This document shows positions 34,603 to 42,690 of a DNA stretch of 64,000 bases, one piece after another. How positions within the stretch are numbered: the stretch's first letter is position 1; every line of letters starts with the position of its first letter. Below the pieces are notes generated by a model. The model saw only the letters and a list, made by a program, of their open reading frames with translations. It searched no databases and was not told the origin of the DNA. This DNA is from Chryseobacterium gleum (lineage in GTDB: Bacteria > Bacteroidota > Bacteroidia > Flavobacteriales_D > Crocinitomicaceae): the NCBI GenBank assembly GCA_945882095.1, contig CAMCWF010000004.1:1-64000 (forward strand). Direction: 5' to 3'. Position numbers and translations under genes: made by a program.

Positions 34603-36380
34603 TGAATTTTTGTTTTCTCATTCAAGAGGTCAATCAGCGATTGGTCGGTTTTATATTTCAAGGTCAGGTGTGAGTTTATTGCAGCAATATCTGGATGATG
34701 ATCTAAGTAGGTTATTACATCCCGCAAGGTATATTCGATGCCTGCTAAGGGGAGCACATCTTCGTGAATTTCATTAAATAAGATCAGGTCTTCTTCATAA
34801 TCCAAGGTCAGTCTGTAAGGTCGAACAAAAATTTCAGGGAGATCGACCTTGTGTATTTTTACATGTTCTGGATTGTTTTGGAAATACCAAGTCATGTATT
34901 CTGACAGTTCAGCCGAAGGAAAGTGTGATTTGATTCGTTTTAAGATGGATACATTGAAAATCTCCAAATTAACCCCGACAGCGGCATCTTTTCCAACCGT
35001 ATAATCCGCCCCGGAAGAAAAATGTTCGTTGAGTAAAAATTCACATACTTCATTGTCTACAAAGGGCATGTCTGCAGTAACCCGAACCACCACGTCTAAA
35101 TCGTATGCTTCACAAACATCAATGTAGCGTTGCATAACATCTTCAGGGTGTCCCTGATAATACCCAACCGTTGAATCAAAGGTATGTTGCTTCAGGATTT
35201 GGTCCTGTGCCTCAGTAGATGTAGCTAGGATTACCTTTTGTATGCCTTTAAATTTTAACGCATTGCGCAAGCAAAATTCTACGGAAGGTAAATCGCCAAT
35301 GGGTAGTAGTGCCTTTTCTTTCAAGCGGGAAGATTTCATCCTGCAGGCGACAATGACCCCAATTTTAGCAGGGCGAAAATCACTTGTTTCAAGCGTATCG
35401 TAACGTTGTTTACCTGCCTTAAGTACCTTGAATTCCTTTTGCGTGGCTTGGATTTCGGGCAAGGAAAGACCTTGCTTACCGGATCTTCTAAAAAACAAAT
35501 CGGTCTGAGTGTGTATCAAATCTCCTGCGTTGAGATGGTTTTTGACGACAGGAATCATCAAGGTTTTGGCGAGGTAATTTTGCTCGCGTTCGTTGATAAA
35601 AGGCTGTGTGAATGCTTGTTGATACGTTTTTATTTTCTCCACCATCGTGGCAAAACGTTCTGGCGTAACCGAGGAGAAGTGATCGTATTTGGTCTCACGG
35701 TCGGCTAGCATCACATGTTTTTCAATAACATCCACGCCTTGTTGAAGTGCAAACAAAGGAAGGTACAAAGCGTCATCCGTTGTTCCGTCAATGTGATCTG
35801 CAAAAACGATGGGATTGGATAAGGTTTCCCGAAGGGTGTGTATTTTAGAAAGTCCGCTGTCTTGTAATTCTGTTGGGTAGGATTGAAAACCAATTTCCAC
35901 CCAGATTTCTTTGGGTTGAAGCGTTTCATGTACGTAGGAAATTCTTTCTTTAATTTGTTCGATTTCTTGCGCGGCAATGTTGACAATGAGTCTGCAGTGT
36001 GTTAAATCAATCGCGCTTAACATTTCCATGAGCTCCGTATTAAAAAGCACAGAGCTTTGAAATTTAATTCCATGAATGTTTGGCAGGTTTTCTCGGAGTA
36101 TTTGGACACCGTAAGCATCAAAAAGATCAAGCCAAATGTCTTTTGTCTCTTTTGCCAATTCCAAGGTTTCTTTCCATTGATTTGGGGTAAAGTAAAGTTC
36201 TTGATACACTTTATACCATTCAAAATCAGGCGTTGCCAAGGTTTCGGGTGACAAAGGTTGGAATTTCATTCCGAAGGAGCCTTGATAGGAATCGAAGGCG
36301 CGAATCAAATCATGCAAGTAGGTGAGCTCACCGCCATGGGTGTTTGCCAATTCAATTAGGATGTATGGTTGATTTTTCAT
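34599..36380 (-). CDS. Fusion: NeuB-like synthase + SAF + cytidylyltransferase (SpsF-like)
   Basis: A 593-residue fusion. Residues 1-255 are a diverged NeuB/SpsE TIM barrel: ILIELANTHGGE (7-18), MKFQPLSPETL, GIKFQSS (about 104-110, keeping the barrel Lys), FADHIDGT and the metal/catalytic VIEKHVML (218-225). Residues ~265-325 are an SAF domain (LMIPVVKNHLNAGDLIHTQTD ... FRRSGKQGL). Residues ~340-590 are a CMP-sugar synthetase-type nucleotidyltransferase: VIVACRMKSSRLKEKALLPI (343-362), VRVTADMPFVD (432-442) and VRPYRLTLDYEEDL. The combination would make a nonulosonic acid and activate it with CTP in one chain. No ancestral stop or frameshift is visible. It is coupled to the SGNH gene by an ATGA overlap. 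Confidence 0.85.
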   Translation of the reverse strand: MKNQPYILIELANTHGGELTYLHDLIRAFDSYQGSFGMKFQPLSPETLATPDFEWYKVYQELYFTPNQWKETLELAKETKDIWLDLFDAYGVQILRENLPNIHGIKFQSSVLFNTELMEMLSAIDLTHCRLIVNIAAQEIEQIKERISYVHETLQPKEIWVEIGFQSYPTELQDSGLSKIHTLRETLSNPIVFADHIDGTTDDALYLPLFALQQGVDVIEKHVMLADRETKYDHFSSVTPERFATMVEKIKTYQQAFTQPFINEREQNYLAKTLMIPVVKNHLNAGDLIHTQTDLFFRRSGKQGLSLPEIQATQKEFKVLKAGKQRYDTLETSDFRPAKIGVIVACRMKSSRLKEKALLPIGDLPSVEFCLRNALKFKGIQKVILATSTEAQDQILKQHTFDSTVGYYQGHPEDVMQRYIDVCEAYDLDVVVRVTADMPFVDNEVCEFLLNEHFSSGADYTVGKDAAVGVNLEIFNVSILKRIKSHFPSAELSEYMTWYFQNNPEHVKIHKVDLPEIFVRPYRLTLDYEEDLILFNEIHEDVLPLAGIEYTLRDVITYLDHHPDIAAINSHLTLKYKTDQSLIDLLNEKTKIQ

Positions 36381-36392
36381 CGGAGCTCCAAT

Positions 36393-37646
36393 TTAATCAA
36401 TAAGCGCCAAAGATTGTTCAATGTCCCAAATAATATCGCTGAAATGTTCAACCCCGATAGACAATCGAATCAACGAATCTGAAATCCCCATTTCGGCAAG
36501 TAGGGCATCGTCAACGCCTGCGTGGGTCATGCTTTTAGGATGCTCTGCAAGGCTTTCCGTACTGCCGAGGCTTACGGCCAATTTAATCAGTTTAAGGTTA
36601 TTCAAAAAGGCAAAAGCTTCCTTTTCACCGCCGTGGATGCTAAATGATATCATGGCGCCAGTGCCCTCACATTGTTTTAAGAAAACCTGATACATCTTAC
36701 TTTCTTTGTCTAGCAATCCTAAATAATTCACCATGATCACTTTGGGATGGTTTAATAGGTAGTTTGCAACCTCGATGGCATTTCTTTGTTGCTGTTCCAT
36801 TCGAACTTTAAGCGTTTCAAGACTTCGCATCAACAACCACCCAGTCCAAGGTCCTGCCATGTTGCCCAAGAATGTTCGCAAGTTTTTAATGCGTTGCATC
36901 AAGGTTTTGTTGCCCAAAACGGCTCCGGCAATGATGTCGCTATGTCCACCGATGTATTTCGTGGCTGAATACAAAACAAAATCAGCTCCATGTTTCAGTG
37001 GATGTTGCCATAAAGGCCCCATGTACGTGTTGTCAACGGCAACCAAAACCTCATTTTCCGGGTTTGAGTAACGCACCGCAATGTGTTTACACAATGAGAT
37101 GTCTATTAAGTCATTGGTTGGATTGGCAGGGGTTTCCAAAAGAATGAGTTTCAAACGGTCTGCATGTCCACAAGCATCAAGCATTTCTACAATTTGCGCT
37201 TCCGTATGTGAAGTGTTAAATCCAAGGACGTGCACACCTATCGATGGAAGGAAATGATGAATGAAGTGGTCAGTGCCTCCGTACAACGGATTGGAGTAAA
37301 GAAGCAAGTCTCCAGGTTTTAAAAATTCTAACAATACCGTCGTAATCGCTGACATCCCGCTTTCGAAAATGGCGCAGTCTTCGGCGCGGTCCCATAAACA
37401 AAGCCTGTTTTCCAAAATCTCTAAATCCGGATTGTTAAGTCTGCTGTAAATTAACCCGAGTTCTTCATTTGGCAATTGTTCGCGCTTGCCATAGGCTACT
37501 TCAAAAAAGGCTTTCCCATCTTCCGCACTTTTAAAAACAAAGGTTGAAGTTTGAAAAATAGGACATTTGATTGCACCTTCAGAAAGTTCTGGCTTGTACC
37601 CGAAGGTCATCATTAAGCTTTCTGGTTTAAAATCGTGAGGATCCAT
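36393..37646 (-). CDS. Cys/Met-metabolism PLP-dependent enzyme (cystathionine gamma-synthase family)
   Basis: A 417-residue fold-type I PLP enzyme. YSRLNNPDLEILENRL (about 67-82) and ESGMSAITTVLLEFLKPGD (about 95-113) bind PLP phosphate, ETPANPTNDLIDI (about 171-183) and VDNTYMGPL (about 204-212) precede the Schiff-base Lys in LYSATKYIGGHSDIIAG (Lys about 230). SLGSTESLAEHP and RLSIGVEH complete the family pattern. Members perform gamma-synthase, gamma-lyase or O-acetylhomoserine sulphhydrylase reactions; which one is not decidable here. It lies 12 bp upstream of the NeuB fusion gene in the glycan run, but probably serves amino-acid metabolism. Confidence 0.88.
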   Translation of the reverse strand: MDPHDFKPESLMMTFGYKPELSEGAIKCPIFQTSTFVFKSAEDGKAFFEVAYGKREQLPNEELGLIYSRLNNPDLEILENRLCLWDRAEDCAIFESGMSAITTVLLEFLKPGDLLLYSNPLYGGTDHFIHHFLPSIGVHVLGFNTSHTEAQIVEMLDACGHADRLKLILLETPANPTNDLIDISLCKHIAVRYSNPENEVLVAVDNTYMGPLWQHPLKHGADFVLYSATKYIGGHSDIIAGAVLGNKTLMQRIKNLRTFLGNMAGPWTGWLLMRSLETLKVRMEQQQRNAIEVANYLLNHPKVIMVNYLGLLDKESKMYQVFLKQCEGTGAMISFSIHGGEKEAFAFLNNLKLIKLAVSLGSTESLAEHPKSMTHAGVDDALLAEMGISDSLIRLSIGVEHFSDIIWDIEQSLALID

Positions 37647-37742
37647 GAGGGTAGATTGTTGTGTTGAATTTATATTCGGCGAAAGTACTCATAATGCGTT
37701 GCTAAATGTTCAGAAAGTGATTTCGGATTCGAAAAAAAAGGG

Positions 37743-38627
37743 CTAGTTTGAGAATTTGCCCACCTTGATGTAATTTTTATAATTCGGATTAAATCCAAAA
37801 AATTTCAGGACGTCTTTGAGACGGTCTTTTGAGGTGCGTTTCTCCATGGAAATGTCCATCGTGAATTTCCAATTGATGGATTCAATTCGTTTTTTCATGA
37901 CACTCGGGTGTTGTCCTTGGAATTTTTTAAGTTGTGTAATGTGTTTCTCATAGGCGAATTCGGCAACTTTTTCAATGTTTTGTTCGACCCACTCATCGTC
38001 GTGCCAGAGCTTATTGAAATTTTCTTGTTTTCGCTGCATTGACCGAGGATCTTTTACCCAACCATAATGGTGAATGTGTGCAGGAATGGAAATAACATTG
38101 AGCTTTTCATTGGTGTTTTTACGAAAACCTTGCGCATCCTTGTGGGAATAAATTTTTTGGTTGTTTCTAATGATGCGTATTTCGTTTTTATACCATGAAT
38201 TGGAAGCGCCAACGTAATCATACGAGCCATAAAAATGTCGGTAATTGAATAAAAATCCATCCACTTTTTTATCGTTCAAATAATGTTTCATGGCATTGAG
38301 AATCAAAGATTCTGAACCTTCTTCCAATACTTCATCTCCTTGGATGTAAAAACACCAGTCACTGTCGGCAGAAATGGCATGAAAAGCCTTGTTTGTTTCA
38401 ACGGCCAATACAGCCCCATTTTCTCGGAGTGAATCATCCCAAACGGTATCAATGATCTTTATTTTAGTCAAATTCAAGGAGGCAATCAACGCTCGGGTTT
38501 GGTCATCTGAATTCCCGACGGCTACCACAATTTCATCGCAAATAGGTTCTATGGAAAGAATGGCCTCTAGGATTGGGTAATCATAGGTGATGGCATTTCG
38601 GATAAAGGTAAAACCTGAAACTTTCAT
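37743..38627 (-). CDS. Glycosyltransferase family 2 (GlfT/WaaE-like)
   Basis: A 294-residue GT-A transferase. SGFTFIRNAITYDYPILEAI (4-23) is the start of GT2 enzymes of the RNAxxxxYP type; EIVVAVGNSDDQT and IIDTVWDDSL follow, and WCFYIQGDEVLEEGS (about 89-103) carries the acidic QGDE motif in place of DxD. IHHYGWVKDPRSMQRKQENF resembles the C-terminal loop of this subgroup. I use ATG 38627 rather than the TTG three codons earlier. It lies 24 bp behind the VIT1-like gene. Acceptor and donor are unknown. Confidence 0.87.
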   Translation of the reverse strand: MKVSGFTFIRNAITYDYPILEAILSIEPICDEIVVAVGNSDDQTRALIASLNLTKIKIIDTVWDDSLRENGAVLAVETNKAFHAISADSDWCFYIQGDEVLEEGSESLILNAMKHYLNDKKVDGFLFNYRHFYGSYDYVGASNSWYKNEIRIIRNNQKIYSHKDAQGFRKNTNEKLNVISIPAHIHHYGWVKDPRSMQRKQENFNKLWHDDEWVEQNIEKVAEFAYEKHITQLKKFQGQHPSVMKKRIESINWKFTMDISMEKRTSKDRLKDVLKFFGFNPNYKNYIKVGKFSN

Positions 38628-38651
38628 GTGGTTCAATGGGTGTAAACGATT

Positions 38652-39359
38652 TTATACATTGACGCCGAAGACATATCCAACCAAACCGGACAAGCCCATG
38701 GCGATGGTACCCCAAATGGTAATTCGCATGATTGCCTTTTTCATACTTGAACCACCCGTTTTAGCAGAGATGCTTCCTAGAATGGCTAAGAATAAAATGG
38801 TAAACCCGTAAAGAAAATATTCAATGCCTTTGATGGGAGCAAAAAGCACAACCATCAGGGGTAAAATTCCTCCAACGGTAAAGGCCGTTCCCGACGCCAA
38901 AGCTGCTTGAATTGGATTCGCCTTGCTAATTTCATTGATGCCCAATTCGTCGCGAACATGTGCCGCCAAGGCGTCCTTTTCAGTCAATTCTAAGGCAACC
39001 TGCATGGCCGTTTCTTTTTTTAGACCTCTGTTCTCGTAGATTTGCGCCAATATCTGCAATTCCTCCTCGGGCATGTCTTTTAACTCTTGGGCTTCTCGTT
39101 CGATGTCCGCGGTTTCGGTGTCGGTTTGAGAACTCACAGATACGTATTCACCTGCTGCCATGGACAAGGCTCCTGCGACCAATCCGGCAACCGTTGCCAG
39201 TACAGTAGCTTCCCTTGAATTGCTGGCGGTGGCAACGCCAATGGCAAGACTTGAGATGGAAATAATTCCGTCGTTGGCACCCAATACGGCCGCCCGTAAC
39301 CAGTTGCTTCGGTGGATGTAATGGCTGTCTAGGTAATTCTCGATTGTTATTTTCTCCAT
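38652..39359 (-). CDS. VIT1/CCC1 family iron/manganese transporter
   Basis: A 235-residue membrane protein with five predicted helices. NWLRAAVLGANDGIISISSLAIGVA (19-43) and LVAGALSMAAGEYVSVSSQTD (about 60-80) are VIT1 signatures: TM1 with its Asp and the metal-path Met/Glu of TM2. A cytosolic Glu-rich three-helix domain (EREAQELKDMPEEEL..., about 85-140) binds metal, then three more helices complete the fold. These proteins move Fe2+ or Mn2+ out of the cytosol, usually by H+ antiport. It is embedded between VOC and GT2 genes in the glycan run without obvious functional link. Confidence 0.9.
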   Translation of the reverse strand: MEKITIENYLDSHYIHRSNWLRAAVLGANDGIISISSLAIGVATASNSREATVLATVAGLVAGALSMAAGEYVSVSSQTDTETADIEREAQELKDMPEEELQILAQIYENRGLKKETAMQVALELTEKDALAAHVRDELGINEISKANPIQAALASGTAFTVGGILPLMVVLFAPIKGIEYFLYGFTILFLAILGSISAKTGGSSMKKAIMRITIWGTIAMGLSGLVGYVFGVNV

Positions 39360-39374
39360 GATTATCTGTGTGAT

Positions 39375-39818
39375 TTATTCCTGTGGAAGCGTTCCAATGG
39401 GTTCCCAAAGTTCTATTTTATTCCCGTCTGGGTCGAGTAGGTGAACAAATTTTCCATATTCGTAGGTGACAATTTCATCCAATACCGTTGCGCCATTCTT
39501 TAACATTTTAGCGACCAACCCTTCAATGTTTTGAACCCGATAATTGATCATGAATTCTTTGGTAGAAGGTTCAAAATAAGTGGTGTCAGATTTGAATACA
39601 CTCCATTGCAAAGCATTGATGACTTCGGGGTTATCCAGCTCTCTTCCTTCAAAGGTGGCACCGTATGCGTTGGTTTCGAAACCCAAATGCTCGGTGTACC
39701 ATTTTTTGGTTTCAGCCGGATCATTTGAACGAAAAAACACACCTCCGATTCCCGTAACCTTGGGTTCGAGTTCTTGCGCATTGTGGTGCTTTATGGTTTC
39801 CTCGTTATTCACATTCAT
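39375..39818 (-). CDS. VOC (glyoxalase/bleomycin-resistance) family protein
   Basis: A 147-residue protein with the two beta-alpha-beta-beta-beta modules of the vicinal-oxygen-chelate fold: VTGIGGVFFRSNDPAETKKWYTEHLGF (20-46) and INYRVQNIEGLVAKMLKNGATVL ... YGKFVHLLDPDGNKIELWEP (about 90-141). The last HLLDPDGNKIELWE is the metal-binding Glu strand. The substrate is unknown; relatives act as glyoxalases, dioxygenases or sequestering proteins. It is 15 bp from the VIT1-like gene and 4 bp from pseB, so it lies in the same transcript. Confidence 0.88.
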   Translation of the reverse strand: MNVNNEETIKHHNAQELEPKVTGIGGVFFRSNDPAETKKWYTEHLGFETNAYGATFEGRELDNPEVINALQWSVFKSDTTYFEPSTKEFMINYRVQNIEGLVAKMLKNGATVLDEIVTYEYGKFVHLLDPDGNKIELWEPIGTLPQE

Positions 39819-39822
39819 AAAC

Positions 39823-40833
39823 TTAAATTGAGAATTCAGGGTCTACAAATTCTCGGATTTTCATTCGCAAACTTTCCACGGTTTCCCAATCTTGGTTGTC
39901 CTTTGAATTATAGGAAAATCCTTCTTCAACTTTCACCGCTTCGTTGGCAGTGATAAACGCTTTCAAATCCCAAGTGGGGGTTTGTGGCAGAATGGTATAG
40001 TATTTACCTAAATCGTAGGTGAAAAAAGAATCCGATGAGCTGATCATTTCCTCATGGATCTTCTCTCCGGGACGGATGCCGATGACCGGTTTTTCGCACG
40101 ATGGACCAACGGCTTCAGCCACGTCAATGATATTATAGGAAGGGATTTTTGGGACAAAAATTTCACCACCCCAAGCGTTTTGCATGGCATGCATGACCAT
40201 GTCCACACCTTCTTGCAGCGAGATGTTAAACCTTGTCATTTCTTTTACAGTGATTGGGAGGATTCCATCCAACTTCTTCTTTTTAAGGAAAAAGGGAATG
40301 ACGGAACCATTCGACCCCATGACATTTCCATAGCGTACGACAGAAAATTTAATGTCTTGTTTCCCTTTGATGTTGTTGGCCGCGACAAAAAGCTTGTCGG
40401 ATGTTAATTTGGTGGCGCCATACAGGTTAATGGGTGCGCATGCTTTGTCGGTTGACAAGGCGACTACGTTTTTTACATTGGTTTTAAGGGCTGCTTTGAT
40501 TACGTTTTCAGCACCTCCAACATTGGTTTTGACACATTCATCTGGATTGTACTCAGCGATGTGTACATGTTTCATGGCGGCGGCGTGGATTACACAGTCT
40601 ATTCCTTGAAAAGCTCGCTCCAATCGTTCCGAATCTCTCACGTCTCCAATAAAGTACCGGAGTTGCGGGAATTTTTGCAATGGAAACAATTGCTCCATTT
40701 CGAACTGCTTTTGTTCATCCCTGGAATAAATTACAAGGCGCTTCACATCGGGAAAATGGGTAAGTATGTGCGCGGTTAAGGCTTTTCCCAAGGAACCTGT
40801 TCCTCCTGTAATTAATATGGATCGATCATTCAT
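39823..40833 (-). CDS. pseB: UDP-N-acetylglucosamine 4,6-dehydratase (inverting)
   Basis: A 336-residue extended SDR that performs the first step of pseudaminic acid synthesis, C6 dehydration with C5 epimerisation of UDP-GlcNAc. ILITGGTGSLGKALTAHIL (6-24) binds NADP, IYSRDEQKQFEM is typical of PseB/FlaA1, DVRDSERL and AAAMKHVHIAEYNPDE (about 85-100) carry the catalytic Asp-Lys (DK/MK variation), and STDKACAPINLYGATKL (about 127-143) has the active Tyr/Lys. GNVMGSNGSVIPFF and RPGEKIHEEMIS are also diagnostic. An exact -7 box lies only 5 nt before its ATG, so it has its own promoter inside the run. Confidence 0.93.
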   Translation of the reverse strand: MNDRSILITGGTGSLGKALTAHILTHFPDVKRLVIYSRDEQKQFEMEQLFPLQKFPQLRYFIGDVRDSERLERAFQGIDCVIHAAAMKHVHIAEYNPDECVKTNVGGAENVIKAALKTNVKNVVALSTDKACAPINLYGATKLTSDKLFVAANNIKGKQDIKFSVVRYGNVMGSNGSVIPFFLKKKKLDGILPITVKEMTRFNISLQEGVDMVMHAMQNAWGGEIFVPKIPSYNIIDVAEAVGPSCEKPVIGIRPGEKIHEEMISSSDSFFTYDLGKYYTILPQTPTWDLKAFITANEAVKVEEGFSYNSKDNQDWETVESLRMKIREFVDPEFSI

Positions 40834-40838
40834 CGTAA

Positions 40839-40846
40839 CAAATTTA
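40839..40846 (-). promoter_or_regulatory. -7 promoter box 5 nt before pseB
   Basis: TAAATTTG on the minus strand is an exact TAnnTTTG match. It falls in the 15-bp gap between the upstream transferase stop (40849) and the pseB ATG (40833), predicting an internal, leaderless start. Confidence 0.6.
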
Positions 40847-40848
40847 CA

Positions 40849-41763
40849 TTATTTATTCGGCGTAGAAGTCAGGATTTCTTCTAGGTTTTTTCGTTCAAAT
40901 GCATCAATCATGGAGACACTGCTCGCATTGTAGATGTTTACGCCCTTCGATTTAGCGTACCGTTGAATGTCCCAATACCCTTTAAAGGAAAGGTAGAATT
41001 TTTGAATGATTTCATGCAATCTTCTTGGCCTTTCTATTCGGTCTTCTACTTTCATGGGGGATGTTCCTTCGGTGGCATAAAAGTGCACATGTCTTAACAT
41101 CGCCTCATTTTTTTCATTCACGGTGAGGTCAGCCAACCATGAGTGGTCAGCCCCTGCGATGACAAGGGTTCGATACCCTAAGCCAATGGCCGTCATAATT
41201 CCCGGAATGAGTACATTGTGTGGGCGTGGCATTCCCCATCCTTTTGCGTAACAGAAATGGGATAAAAGCGGCAAGCCTTCAACAGGTGTTTGGTTGAAAT
41301 ACAAGGGGTGAAGGTGGGTGTTTTTGGAAATCAAATATTTGAAATCACTGGATTTCTTTGCGCAAAAAGGGACCAAAAGTTTCATTTCCCAGGTGGTTTT
41401 TGTTGCCAAGGCATTGAACAACTCATGTTTCGATTGTATGTAAAATTCCGAAAGTTGGCCATCCTCATAAAAGTAAGTGAGTGCATTGAGAATGTATAAC
41501 TTGGGTTTGTATATTTCAAAGGTTGCACTTGTTGCGGCGGCATTTACGGCCATGAGGTCGAAAGAAGCAAAGGTTTCGGTTGAATTTTGGGCGAAGGTAT
41601 CGTTCAGGGAAGGGCCGTTTCCAAGGATTAAGCAAGGTTTTGCAAAGGATTGCGGTTTTTTTAAAATCCCACGAAAATTGGACTGAAGCAACATGCGCAG
41701 AAAACTGATTTTACTCTGGAATGATTTCGTGAAAATGTCTTGGAGGCAAAGGAGTCGTTTCAT
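40849..41763 (-). CDS. Putative nonulosonate transferase (GT42/DUF115-like)
   Basis: A 304-residue protein. CLILGNGPSLNDTFA (about 44-58) is the GNGPSL nucleotide-binding loop shared by CST-I-type sialyltransferases (GT42) and Maf/DUF115 flagellin transferases. After about 150 residues, PHNVLIPGIMTAIGLGYRTLVIAGADHSWL (about 180-210) mirrors the second Rossmann-like strand-loop of GT42 enzymes, followed by a His-containing RHVHFY segment and a terminal IQRYAKSKGVNIYNASSVSMID. Position next to pseB and GT2 genes supports transfer of an activated nonulosonic acid to a surface glycan. The assignment is by motif order only. It overlaps the GT2 gene by 4 nt (ATGA). Confidence 0.6.
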   Translation of the reverse strand: MKRLLCLQDIFTKSFQSKISFLRMLLQSNFRGILKKPQSFAKPCLILGNGPSLNDTFAQNSTETFASFDLMAVNAAATSATFEIYKPKLYILNALTYFYEDGQLSEFYIQSKHELFNALATKTTWEMKLLVPFCAKKSSDFKYLISKNTHLHPLYFNQTPVEGLPLLSHFCYAKGWGMPRPHNVLIPGIMTAIGLGYRTLVIAGADHSWLADLTVNEKNEAMLRHVHFYATEGTSPMKVEDRIERPRRLHEIIQKFYLSFKGYWDIQRYAKSKGVNIYNASSVSMIDAFERKNLEEILTSTPNK

Positions 41764-42683
41764 GCTTTTTTCGGATTAATAACCAACCCATAACTTACCC
41801 AATAGCGAAAGAACAAAATCATATTTCCCTTACTGGATTGTCCTTTGAATGCAAATGAAAACCACAGAACAAAGCTTCCCATCCATTTGATTCCTTCCGA
41901 AAAAATCCTTTTCAGTAGGCTGCCAGTTCCTTCGGCTTTGCTTCGGATCCGTTCACTTTGGCCAGTGCCAAGTGCCTGTTTTTTGATAAAGTCAAAGGTG
42001 GTTCTTTCAATGGGTACGCAGTGAAATACGTGAGCATCTGGTTGGTATAACACACTGATTTTCTGCTTGTAAATCCGATTGAACAGGTCTTTTTCTTCGC
42101 CACCAAATAGGTTCGCTCCAATTCTTCCAAGTTGTACGTCAAAAGTTCCTGTCTTTTCAAATAACAAGGTGCGAAAGGCCATGTTGGAACCCCGAGGGTA
42201 GTCTTTTTCAGAAAAATAATGCAATGCATTCCCACGGTTGAAATATCCCAAAAGTGAATTCAAATATTTGTTTTCCCATTTCGGAATGATGTCCTCGTAA
42301 TGCAAAGAGATGGGTCCCCCAATGGCACCAACCTCTGGGTAATTTTCAAAGGTATTTACCAAAACGTTAAGGTAATCCACATCGATGAAAGCGTCGTCGT
42401 CTAAAAAAGTGATCAGGGGTGCATTCGATTCTTGGATGGCCCTGTTTCTTGCGTGAGAAAGTCCTTGGTTCGTTTCCAAGAAATATTTCCCTAGCTTGGA
42501 AGGATTTTCCTTTAAAAAATGCGTAAACAACGCATGGGTATTGCCAGGAGAATTGTTGTCAATAAGCAAAATTTCATAAGCAGATTCAGGCAGCGTTTGT
42601 TTTTCTATGGATTGAAAAAGTTGGGGTAAATATTTTTCCCGGTTATACGTGCAAATCGCTACAGAAATTTTTGGTGTATTCAA
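41760..42683 (-). CDS. Glycosyltransferase family 2
   Basis: A 307-residue GT2. ISVAICTYNREKYLPQLFQSI (5-25), ILLIDNNSPGNT (about 39-50), NQGLSHARNRAIQES and the DxD-type TFLDDDAFIDVDYL (about 91-104) are clear, followed by RGSNMAFRTLLFEKTGTFD and the GGEEKDLFNRI loop (about 172-182). A hydrophobic C-terminal stretch (WMGSFVLWFSFAF) suggests membrane association. No ATG precedes the conserved start; the first codon is TTG at 42681-42683, 7 bp after the alaS stop. It overlaps the next gene by 4 nt. Confidence 0.87.
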   Translation of the reverse strand: MNTPKISVAICTYNREKYLPQLFQSIEKQTLPESAYEILLIDNNSPGNTHALFTHFLKENPSKLGKYFLETNQGLSHARNRAIQESNAPLITFLDDDAFIDVDYLNVLVNTFENYPEVGAIGGPISLHYEDIIPKWENKYLNSLLGYFNRGNALHYFSEKDYPRGSNMAFRTLLFEKTGTFDVQLGRIGANLFGGEEKDLFNRIYKQKISVLYQPDAHVFHCVPIERTTFDFIKKQALGTGQSERIRSKAEGTGSLLKRIFSEGIKWMGSFVLWFSFAFKGQSSKGNMILFFRYWVSYGLVINPKKA

Positions 42684-42690
42684 GTGCTGG

